Shown piece by piece: positions 9,315 to 16,549 of a stretch of DNA of 64,000 nucleotides; the first letter of the stretch is position 1; each line of letters opens with the position of its first letter. The notes below the pieces were generated by a model. That model saw nothing but the letters and a program-made list of their open reading frames with translations, did not search any database and had not been told where the DNA came from. Source of the DNA: an uncultured Polycyclovorans sp. Lineage in GTDB: Bacteria > Pseudomonadota > Gammaproteobacteria > Nevskiales > Nevskiaceae. The stretch spans positions 156,086 to 220,085 of the forward strand of contig CAKZHZ010000019.1 in NCBI GenBank assembly GCA_936928855.1. The letters run 5' to 3'. Made by a program: the position numbers and the translations under genes.

Positions 9315-10052
9315 GTGCAGCGCTTTCCGAAAGGCTTCCAGGCGGTGGTCATCGGCGCTTCCCGCGGCATCGGCGAGGCGCTGGTGGCGGCCCTGCGTGC
9401 CCGCGGCGCCGGGCGTGTCTGGGCCGGCTGCCGGCAGCCACCGTCGCAGTCCGCGGACGTTGGCGTGGTGCCGCTCGCGGTCGATGTGACCTGCGAGGAC
9501 AGCCTGGCGAGCGCCGCCGCCACCGTGGCCGCCGCGGGGGGCACCGTGTCGCTGGTGATGCACACCCCGGGGCTGTTGAGCGCGCCCGGGCTGCGGCCCG
9601 AGCGGCGGCTGGAGGATGTCCGTGCCGAGGCCCTGAGGCACAGCTTCAGCGTCAACGCCTTCGGGCCCATCCTTGCGGCGCGGGCGTTCGTGCCCCTGCT
9701 GCAGCATGGCGAAGCGGCCGTCTTTGCCAGCCTTTCGGCGCGGGTGGGGTCCATCGGCGATAACCGGCTCGGGGGCTGGTACGCCTACCGTGCCGCCAAG
9801 GCGGCGCAGAACCAGCTGATTCATACGCTGGCCATCGAGGCGGCGCGCCGCTCGCCCGCCCTGATCTGCTGCACCCTGCATCCGGGCACGGTCGATACCG
9901 GGTTGTCGCGGCCCTTTCAAGGCAACGTGCCGGCGGCGCGGTTGTTCAGCCCCGCGCGGGCAGCCGGCCAGCTGCTCGACGTGGTGGACCGGTTGACCCC
10001 CGAAGACCGCGGCGCCTGCCTGGCCTGGGACGGCCAGCGGATTCCCTGGTAG
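9315..10052 (+). CDS. SDR family NAD(P)-dependent oxidoreductase (C-factor-like)
   Basis: A 245-residue short-chain dehydrogenase starting at GTG, with the ribosome binding site GGAGG at 9306-9310. The cofactor motif GASRGIG is at residues 14-20, a serine-containing 'FASLSARVG' strand precedes the catalytic Tyr-x3-Lys in 'YAYRAAKAA', and the C-terminal half carries the substrate loop. The overall pattern resembles the CsgA/C-factor subgroup and YciK-like enzymes rather than fatty-acid FabG. The substrate is unknown. The upstream region is shared with the divergent DUF167 gene, and transketolase follows 74 bp downstream on the same strand, so co-transcription with tkt is possible. Confidence 0.85.
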   Translation: MQRFPKGFQAVVIGASRGIGEALVAALRARGAGRVWAGCRQPPSQSADVGVVPLAVDVTCEDSLASAAATVAAAGGTVSLVMHTPGLLSAPGLRPERRLEDVRAEALRHSFSVNAFGPILAARAFVPLLQHGEAAVFASLSARVGSIGDNRLGGWYAYRAAKAAQNQLIHTLAIEAARRSPALICCTLHPGTVDTGLSRPFQGNVPAARLFSPARAAGQLLDVVDRLTPEDRGACLAWDGQRIPW

Positions 10053-10126
10053 GCCCGGCGTTTCTTGCCCAGCGGGGGGCAAACCCGGACAATACCGCCC
10101 CCTCCTGCAAGCCCCCGGTGACTGTA

Positions 10127-12121
10127 ATGCCGACCCGCCTCGCGCTGGCCAATGCTGTTCGTGCCCTGGCCATGGATGCCGTCCAGAAAGCCAATTCCGG
10201 CCATCCCGGCGCCCCGATGGGTATGGCCGACATTGCCGAAGTGCTGTGGAACGACGCGCTGCGCCACAACCCGGCCGACCCGGCCTGGGTGGATCGCGAC
10301 CGCTTCGTGCTGTCCAACGGCCACGGCTCCATGCTGCTGTATGCGCTGCTGCACCTGAGCGGCTATGACCTGCCGTTGGAGGAGCTGAAGAACTTCCGTC
10401 AGCTGCACTCGAAGACGCCGGGCCACCCCGAAGTGGACATCACCCCGGGTGTGGAAACCACCACCGGGCCGCTGGGGCAGGGCATCTCCAATGCGGTCGG
10501 CATGGCGCTGGCCGAAGCGGTGTTGGCCAGCCGGTTCAATCAGGACGGGCATCGCATCGTTGACCACTTCACCTATGCCTTCCTCGGCGACGGCTGCCTG
10601 ATGGAGGGCATCAGCCACGAGACCTGCTCGCTGGCCGGCACCTTGGGCCTGGGCAAGCTGATCGCCTTCTACGATGACAACAACATCTCCATCGACGGGG
10701 AGGTCGGCCCCTGGTTCGGCGACGACACCCCGGCCCGGTTCGAGGCCTATGGCTGGCAGGTCATCCGTAACGTCAACGGTCACGACCCGGCCGAGATCGC
10801 CACGGCGCTCAACACCGCGCGCAGCTCGCAGGATCGCCCGACGCTGATCTGCTGCAAGACCGTCATCGGCTATGGCAGCCCCAACAAGCAGGGCAAGGAG
10901 TCCTGCCACGGCGCGCCGCTGGGGGCCGACGAAATCGCCCTCACCCGTGAGCAGCTGGGTTGGCCGCATGCGCCCTTCGAGATTCCCGATGACATCCGGG
11001 CCGGCTGGGACGCGCGCGCCAAGGGCGCCGCCGCCCAGGACGAATGGAATGGCCGTTTCCAGGCCTACCGCAACGCCCATCCGGCGCTGGCGGCCGAGTT
11101 CGAGCGCCGCATGGCCGGCGAGCTGCCGGCCGATTGGGCGGACACCGTGCAGACCCTGCTGGCGCAGGCGCTGGCCGCCGACAAGCCGATGGCCACCCGC
11201 AAGAGCAGCAAGGCGGCGCTGGACCTGCTGGCCGCGCGGCTGCCGGAACTGCTGGGCGGCTCGGCCGACCTGTCGGAGTCCAACGGTACCGACTTCAAGG
11301 GCCACGCCCCGGTGCGCCACGGTGCGCTCAGCGGCAACTACGTCAACTACGGCGTCCGCGAGTTCGGCATGTCGGCGATGATGAACGGCATCGCGCTGCA
11401 CGGCGGGTTGATTCCCTTCGGCGCCACCTTCCTCACCTTCAGCGATTACGCCCGCAACGCGGTGCGTATGGCCGCGCTGATGAAGAAACGCAGCATCTTC
11501 GTCTACACCCATGACTCGGTGGCCCTGGGCGAGGACGGCCCCACCCACCAGTCGGTGGAGCATGTGGCGGCGCTGCGACTGATTCCCCAGCTCGACGTCT
11601 GGCGTCCGGCCGATGCCTTCGAGACCGCCGTGGCCTGGCAGGCCGCCATCGAGCGCAAGGACGGCCCCAGCGCACTGGCGCTGACCCGGCAGAACCTGCC
11701 GCCGCAGGCGCATGCCGATGCCAGCGGTGCCCAGGTGCGGCGCGGGGGCTACGTACTGTTCGAATCGGGCACGCCGGCGCTGATCCTGATTGCCACCGGC
11801 TCGGAAGTGCAGGTCGCCATGGCGGTGGCCCGCAAGCTGGCCGACGAAGGGCAGGGGGTGCGCGTGGTGTCGATGCCCTGTGCCGAGGTGTTCATGGCGC
11901 AGGATGCCGCCTACCGCGAGTCGGTCCTGCCCGCTGCCCAGCGCAAGCGCCTGGCCGTGGAGGCCGGGGTTTCCGTGTACTGGCGTGCTTTCGTGGGCCT
12001 GGATGGCGACGTGGTCGGGGTGGATCGCTTTGGCGAATCGGCACCCGCCGCGGCCGTGCTGGACTACCTCGGACTGACCGCTGACGCGGTGTACACCCGG
12101 GCCAAGGCCCTCTTGGCGTAA
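10127..12121 (+). CDS. tkt: Transketolase
   Basis: A 664-residue thiamine-diphosphate enzyme that moves two-carbon ketol units between sugar phosphates, linking glycolysis and the pentose phosphate pathway. The N-terminal sequence 'RALAMDAVQKANSGHPG' contains the catalytic-site His region, the ThDP/metal motif is in 'FLGDGCLMEGISHE', and the pyrimidine-domain motif is in 'THDSVALGEDGPTHQ'. I chose the ATG at 10127 rather than the in-frame GTG at 10118 because GGTGA (10116-10120) then sits 6 bp upstream as a ribosome binding site. Length matches the family (663 in E. coli). gap follows after a 92-bp leader, as in many gammaproteobacteria. Confidence 0.96.
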   Translation: MPTRLALANAVRALAMDAVQKANSGHPGAPMGMADIAEVLWNDALRHNPADPAWVDRDRFVLSNGHGSMLLYALLHLSGYDLPLEELKNFRQLHSKTPGHPEVDITPGVETTTGPLGQGISNAVGMALAEAVLASRFNQDGHRIVDHFTYAFLGDGCLMEGISHETCSLAGTLGLGKLIAFYDDNNISIDGEVGPWFGDDTPARFEAYGWQVIRNVNGHDPAEIATALNTARSSQDRPTLICCKTVIGYGSPNKQGKESCHGAPLGADEIALTREQLGWPHAPFEIPDDIRAGWDARAKGAAAQDEWNGRFQAYRNAHPALAAEFERRMAGELPADWADTVQTLLAQALAADKPMATRKSSKAALDLLAARLPELLGGSADLSESNGTDFKGHAPVRHGALSGNYVNYGVREFGMSAMMNGIALHGGLIPFGATFLTFSDYARNAVRMAALMKKRSIFVYTHDSVALGEDGPTHQSVEHVAALRLIPQLDVWRPADAFETAVAWQAAIERKDGPSALALTRQNLPPQAHADASGAQVRRGGYVLFESGTPALILIATGSEVQVAMAVARKLADEGQGVRVVSMPCAEVFMAQDAAYRESVLPAAQRKRLAVEAGVSVYWRAFVGLDGDVVGVDRFGESAPAAAVLDYLGLTADAVYTRAKALLA

Positions 12122-12143
12122 AATATCGCTCCATTTTCAACAG

Positions 12144-12195
12144 GGTGCGTCCTGTTCGCACCTTGGTCATCCACACGGTGCGCGGTCTGCGCACC
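12144..12195 (+). promoter_or_regulatory. Two mutually complementary hairpins in the gap leader
   Basis: Hairpin 1 is GGTGCG (12144-12149) with CGCACC (12157-12162). Hairpin 2 is GGTGCGC (12177-12183) with GCGCACC (12189-12195). Because the arms share sequence, arm 2 of hairpin 1 can also pair with arm 1 of hairpin 2, and the outermost arms with each other, giving two alternative folds. The second hairpin ends 5 bp before the gap ribosome binding site. This could be a translational switch or a transcription pause; the complementarity is seen, the function is inferred. Confidence 0.5.
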
Positions 12196-12213
12196 CGAGC
12201 AGAGGAAGTCGCA

Positions 12214-13215
<1,002 letters not shown>

Positions 13216-13225
13216 AGCGCACGAT

Positions 13226-13252
13226 GTGACACGTGACTGGTGACACGTGACT
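13226..13252. repeat. Tandem GTGACACGTGACT repeat left of the four-helix-bundle gene
   Basis: Two copies of the 13-mer GTGACACGTGACT at 13226-13238 and 13240-13252. The stretch includes GTGACTGGTGAC (13233-13244), the exact reverse complement of GTCACCAGTCAC in the array on the other side of the gene (13624 onward), so the gene is bracketed by related repeats in inverted orientation. Confidence 0.75.
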
Positions 13253-13263
13253 CGTGGGCGGCA

Positions 13264-13614
13264 ATGAAAACGCATCACGATCTCGACGTCTGGCGCGATG
13301 GCGTTGCACTGGTCAAAGCGGTCTACGCGTTGACGCAGGGGTTCCCTGCGGACGAGCGCTTCGGGCTGACGGCGCAACTTCGGCGAGCTGCTGTCAGTGT
13401 GCCGTCGAATATTGCTGAAGGCGCCGCGCGAGCGTCCCGGAAGGACTTCGCACGCTTTGTCAGCATGGCGCGTGGATCGCTGGCCGAAGCGGAGACGCAG
13501 TTGCTCATCGCAGTCGAGTTGGGGTTCTGTGCGCGTTCCGGGCTGCCTGAGGAGGTGATCAATCGCCTGTTTGCCCGCCTCAACAAGCTCTACACACGTT
13601 TGTCGACCACGTGA
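13264..13614 (+). CDS. Four helix bundle protein (S23/IVP family)
   Basis: A 116-residue, mostly helical protein of the four-helix-bundle family (TIGR02436), related to the proteins encoded in 23S rRNA intervening sequences and to the Avd subunit of diversity-generating retroelements. Typical landmarks are the N-terminal 'HHDLDVWRDGVALVKAVY', the 'GLTAQLRRAAVSVPSNIAEGAAR' block and the C-terminal helix with 'RLFARLNKLYTRL'. No reverse transcriptase or rRNA gene is nearby. It is inserted between gap and pgk and flanked by inverted-orientation short repeats, which suggests it moved as a cassette. Its stop codon lies within a CACGTGA word that also occurs in the left repeat. Function unknown. 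Confidence 0.85.
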   Translation: MKTHHDLDVWRDGVALVKAVYALTQGFPADERFGLTAQLRRAAVSVPSNIAEGAARASRKDFARFVSMARGSLAEAETQLLIAVELGFCARSGLPEEVINRLFARLNKLYTRLSTT

Positions 13615-13623
13615 CCATCGTCG

Positions 13624-13706
13624 AGTCACCAGTCACCAGTCACCAGTCACCAGTCACCAGTCACCAGTCACCAGCCACCAGTCACCAGTCACCAGCCACC
13701 AGTCAC
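13624..13706. repeat. Heptanucleotide tandem array AGTCACC (about 12 units) in the pgk leader
   Basis: Nearly twelve direct copies of the 7-mer AGTCACC. Units 8 (13673-13679) and 11 (13694-13700) carry T to C changes giving AGCCACC, and the last unit runs into the pgk ribosome binding site GGAG at 13707-13710. There are no spacers, so it is not a CRISPR array. Tandem arrays of this length can vary in copy number by slippage; here that would change the distance between the upstream gene and the pgk start region. Confidence 0.9.
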
Positions 13707-13718
13707 GGAGTGAACGAA

Positions 13719-14897
13719 GTGAACGTCCTGAAAATGTCCGACCTCGACCTCGCCGGCAAGCGCGTGCTGATTCGCCAGGACCTGAACGTGCCCATCTCCA
13801 GCGGCCGTATCGCCTCCGATGCGCGCCTGCGTGCCAGCCTGCCGACCTTGAAGCTGGCGCTGGAAAAAGGGGCTTCCGTGCTGGTGGTGTCGCATCTGGG
13901 ACGGCCCAAGGCGGGGCGGTTCGAGCCGGAACATTCGCTGACGCTGGTGGCGGCCTGGTTGTCGGAAGCACTGGGACGCACCGTGCCCCTGATCAGCAAC
14001 TGGATCGAGGGCGTGCAACTGGCGCCCGGCCAGATCGCCCTCGGTGAGAACACCCGCTTCCTGGTCGGAGAGAAGGCCGATGACGAGGCCCTCGCCCAGC
14101 GCATGGCGGCGCTGTGCGATGTGTACGTCATGGACGCCTTCGGCACCGCGCATCGCGCAGAGTGCTCCACCCACGGGGTGGCGCGCTTTGCACCCGCGGC
14201 CTGCGCCGGCCCGCTGCTGGCCGCCGAACTGGATGCCCTGGGCAAGGCCCTGGCGACGCCGAGGAAGCCCCTGGCGGTGATCGTCGGCGGCTCCAAGGTG
14301 TCCACCAAGCTGGATCTGCTCAACAGCCTGGCCGACGTTGCCGACCAGCTCATCATTGGCGGCGGTATCGCCAACACCTTCCTCGCCGCCGCCGGCAAGC
14401 CGGTGGGCAAGAGCCTGCACGAGCCGGACATGCTCGATACCGCGCGTGCCATTCTCGACAAGATCCGCAGCCGCGGCGGCGACATTCCGCTGCCCGAGGA
14501 CGTGGTGGTGGCCCCCGAGTTCAGCAACGAGGCCCATGCCGAAGTGCGCCTCGCCGACGAAGTGGAAGCCGACGAGATGATCCTCGACATCGGCCCGCGT
14601 ACCCGCGCCAAGCTGGCCGGCCTGCTCAAGGACTGCGGCACCATCGTCTGGAATGGCCCGGTCGGGGTGTTCGAGTACGACAGCTTCGCCGCCGGCACCA
14701 AGGCCATCGCCGATGCCATTGCTGGAAGCTCTGCGTTCTCCCTGGCGGGTGGCGGTGACACCCTCGCCGCCATCGACAAATTCGGTGTGGCGGACGGCAT
14801 CAGCTACATCTCCACCGGCGGCGGTGCCTTCCTGGAGTTCCTGGAAGGCAAGAAACTGCCGGCCGTTGCGGTGCTGGAATCCCGCGCGGCGGGGTGA
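13719..14897 (+). CDS. pgk: Phosphoglycerate kinase
   Basis: A 392-residue glycolytic kinase making ATP from 1,3-bisphosphoglycerate. The start is assigned to a GTG giving 'MNVLKMSDLDLAGKRVLIR', which aligns with the start of E. coli Pgk; GGAG at 13707-13710 is its ribosome binding site. A GTG at 13611 is in frame but would translate the repeat array. The N-terminal substrate motif 'RQDLNVP', the 'SHLGRPK' loop, the hinge-region 'GGSKVSTKLDLL' and the C-terminal nucleotide motif 'STGGGAFLEFLEGK' are all present. Its stop overlaps the start of the DUF4160 gene. pyk and fba, common neighbours, are not seen here. Confidence 0.96.
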   Translation: MNVLKMSDLDLAGKRVLIRQDLNVPISSGRIASDARLRASLPTLKLALEKGASVLVVSHLGRPKAGRFEPEHSLTLVAAWLSEALGRTVPLISNWIEGVQLAPGQIALGENTRFLVGEKADDEALAQRMAALCDVYVMDAFGTAHRAECSTHGVARFAPAACAGPLLAAELDALGKALATPRKPLAVIVGGSKVSTKLDLLNSLADVADQLIIGGGIANTFLAAAGKPVGKSLHEPDMLDTARAILDKIRSRGGDIPLPEDVVVAPEFSNEAHAEVRLADEVEADEMILDIGPRTRAKLAGLLKDCGTIVWNGPVGVFEYDSFAAGTKAIADAIAGSSAFSLAGGGDTLAAIDKFGVADGISYISTGGGAFLEFLEGKKLPAVAVLESRAAG

Positions 14898-15133
14898 TGC
14901 CGACGGTTCTGCGAATTGGCCCGCTACGGTTCCATTTTTATTCGGACGAGCGTGGCGAGCCCGCCCATATCCACGTGGCGACACCAGAGGGCGAGTGCAA
15001 GTTCTGGTTGAACCCCGTTCGTCTGGCGCGCAACAAGGGCGTTGCCGCCCACCAGATTCGGGAGATCGAGCGTCTGGTGTATGCTCATCTTGATCGCCTC
15101 ATGTCTGCTTATCGTGAGTTCCATGGCCGCTGA
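14897..15133 (+). CDS. DUF4160 domain-containing protein
   Basis: A 78-residue protein with the DUF4160 pattern: 'RIGPLRFHFYSDERGEPAHIHV' near the start, then 'ECKFWLNPVRLARNKG' and a helical C-terminus. DUF4160 proteins are commonly encoded directly before a DUF2442 protein, as here, and the pair has been viewed as toxin-antitoxin-like, although the biochemistry is not settled as far as I know. The ATG overlaps the last base of the pgk stop codon, so translation is probably coupled to pgk. Base composition is less GC-rich than in neighbouring core genes, consistent with acquisition. Confidence 0.85.
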   Translation: MPTVLRIGPLRFHFYSDERGEPAHIHVATPEGECKFWLNPVRLARNKGVAAHQIREIERLVYAHLDRLMSAYREFHGR

Positions 15134-15404
15134 ACGCGCAATCGAAGAGCACGCCGAACCGACCGCAATCCGAGCCTGGGTTGAGGGTCGCACGGTGTTC
15201 GTCGAGTTGACGGACGGTCGTGTGGTGGGGTTTCCCGCCGCGCGGTTTCGTCGTCTGCGCGATGCGACCGACGACGCGCTGGCCGGAGTTGAGCTTCGTT
15301 TGAATGGTTTCGCACTGCGCTGGGAAGCCCTGGACGAGGACATCACCGTGGCCGGCATTGTGGCCGGACATTTCGAACTTCCGCTGGTCGTTGCGGCGGC
15401 CTGA
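15123..15404 (+). CDS. DUF2442 domain-containing protein
   Basis: A 93-residue protein with the DUF2442 core: 'RAWVEGRTVFVELTDGRVVGFP' followed by 'RFRRLRDATDDALAGVELRLNGFALRWEALDEDI'. The family is small, beta-rich and often encoded with DUF4160. I chose the ATG at 15123, which overlaps the DUF4160 gene by 11 bp and has GTGAG just upstream; the frame is open to 15042 and an ATG at 15081 would add a hydrophobic leader, which I consider less likely. The overlap suggests stoichiometric co-expression of a two-protein module. Role inferred from pairing only. Confidence 0.8.
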   Translation: MAAERAIEEHAEPTAIRAWVEGRTVFVELTDGRVVGFPAARFRRLRDATDDALAGVELRLNGFALRWEALDEDITVAGIVAGHFELPLVVAAA

Positions 15405-15432
15405 CTTCTACCCCCTTTTCAAGGACTCCCTC

Positions 15433-16275
15433 GTGCGTTTCGAAGGCACTGACAACTACGTCGCCACCGACGACCTGATGATGGCCGTGAACGCGGCGGT
15501 GACCCTGGAGCGGCCGCTGCTGGTGAAGGGCGAGCCCGGCACCGGCAAGACCCAGCTGGCGCGCGAGATCGCCAAGGCCATGGACGCGCCGTTCATCGAC
15601 TGGGCCATCAAGTCCACCACCAAGGCGCAGCACGGCCTGTACGAGTACGACGCGGTCTCCCGCCTGCGCGACTCGCAGCTGGGCGACGAGAAGGTCAAGG
15701 ACATCCGCAACTACATCATCCAGGGCAAGCTGTGGGAGGCCTTCGAGTCCGGCAAGCGCCCGGTGCTGCTGATCGACGAAATCGACAAGGCCGACATCGA
15801 GTTTCCCAACGACCTGCTGCGCGAGCTCGACCAGATGGAGTTCTACGTCTACGAGACGCAGCAGACGGTGAAGGCGAAACAGCGGCCGATCATCCTGATC
15901 ACCTCCAACAACGAGAAGGAGCTGCCCGACGCCTTCCTGCGGCGCTGCTTCTTCCACTACATCCGCTTCCCGGACAAGGACACGATGCAGAAGATCGTGG
16001 ATGTCCACTTCCCCGATCTCAAGAAGAACCTGGTGAAGGAAGCGATGGAAGTGTTCTTCGGCCTGCGCGAACTGCCCGGCCTGAAGAAGAAGCCTTCCAC
16101 CAGCGAGTTGCTGGACTGGCTCAAGCTGCTGCTGGCCGAGGACATCGACCCTGCCGTGCTGCGCGACGCCAGCACCAAGAAGACCCTGCCGCCGCTGTAC
16201 GGCGCGTTGCTGAAGAACGAAGCCGACGTACACCTGTTCGAGCGCATCGCGTTCATGGCGCGGCGCGGCAACTGA
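15433..16275 (+). CDS. MoxR-family AAA+ ATPase
   Basis: A 280-residue AAA+ ATPase of the MoxR group, usually a chaperone-like factor that works with a VWA-domain protein to mature metal-binding complexes. Walker A GEPGTGKT is at residues 33-40, Walker B 'LLIDEIDKADIEF' at about 112-124, and a sensor-1 motif lies in 'ILITSNNEKELPDAFLRRC'. The start is GTG with AAGGA 7 bp upstream. In related bacteria a VWA (CoxE-like) gene normally follows directly; here the next feature is repeat sequence and an IS110 element, so the partner appears to be missing. ATPase assignment is firm; the loss of the partner is inference. Confidence 0.88.
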   Translation: MRFEGTDNYVATDDLMMAVNAAVTLERPLLVKGEPGTGKTQLAREIAKAMDAPFIDWAIKSTTKAQHGLYEYDAVSRLRDSQLGDEKVKDIRNYIIQGKLWEAFESGKRPVLLIDEIDKADIEFPNDLLRELDQMEFYVYETQQTVKAKQRPIILITSNNEKELPDAFLRRCFFHYIRFPDKDTMQKIVDVHFPDLKKNLVKEAMEVFFGLRELPGLKKKPSTSELLDWLKLLLAEDIDPAVLRDASTKKTLPPLYGALLKNEADVHLFERIAFMARRGN

Positions 16276-16293
16276 GGCGACGCAGGCGTCTGG

Positions 16294-16359
16294 ATGCCCG
16301 ATCACGTCGGGCATGACGTCAGGGGAGTACTCACCGTCATCCCGGACTTGATCCGGGAT
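16294..16359. repeat. Pair of REP-like palindromes
   Basis: Two hairpins of the same design: ATGCCCGA-tcacg-TCGGGCAT at 16294-16314 and ATCCCGGA-cttga-TCCGGGAT at 16339-16359, each an 8-bp perfect stem with a 5-nt loop. They are flanked by CATGACG/CGTCAT words facing each other. Sequences of this type recur as dispersed extragenic palindromes in several proteobacteria, as I recall. They lie between the MoxR gene and the IS110 region. Confidence 0.7.
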
Positions 16360-16369
16360 TGCATGATGG

Positions 16370-16502
16370 GCCTCCCTTGTCATTGGCAAGGGACGTCGGC
16401 GGACCCCGTATCCGGGGTTGGTCTTGAAGACCGGCTGGATCTTGGGGCCGCCGACGTTACGGTCTTACACGCGTACGGTAGTCAGGGCTTGAAGCCCGTA
16501 TA
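16370..16502 (+). ncRNA. Candidate IS110 bridge RNA (structured leader of the recombinase gene)
   Basis: The non-coding DNA before the IS110 recombinase folds into ordered hairpins. A 5' stem-loop CCCTTG/CAAGGG (16374-16379 with 16387-16392) is followed by a perfect 10-bp outer stem ACGTCGGCGG (16393-16402) with CCGCCGACGT (16448-16457) that encloses two small hairpins, ACCCCG/CGGGGT (16403-16418) and GGTCT/AGACC (16420-16432). A further stem TACGG/CCGTA (16458-16462 with 16496-16500) encloses GGGCTT-g-AAGCCC (16485-16497). In IS110-group elements the bridge RNA, which pairs with target and donor DNA, is encoded at this position. The hairpins are seen; the guide function is inferred. Confidence 0.55.
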
Positions 16503-16549
16503 GCAATCCAGCGTGCGGACCAATGTTCAGCATGACGTGGAGCGCAGCC

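Noticed and set aside
10053..11713. A long antisense frame across transketolase
   Set aside because: Shadow of the sense gene; no recognisable domain.
13264..13614. Annotation as ribosomal protein S23 or as an Avd protein of a diversity-generating retroelement
   Set aside because: Only the four-helix-bundle fold is shared; no rRNA, reverse transcriptase or template repeat is present.
13624..13706. CRISPR-like array
   Set aside because: The units are 7 bp, directly adjoining and without spacers; there are no cas genes nearby.
13611..13718. In-frame N-terminal extension of pgk translating the 7-bp array as a repeated Ser-Pro-Val-Thr-Ser-His-Gln peptide
   Set aside because: The repeat peptide has no counterpart in Pgk proteins, and the GTG at 13719 has a good ribosome binding site and gives the conserved N-terminus.
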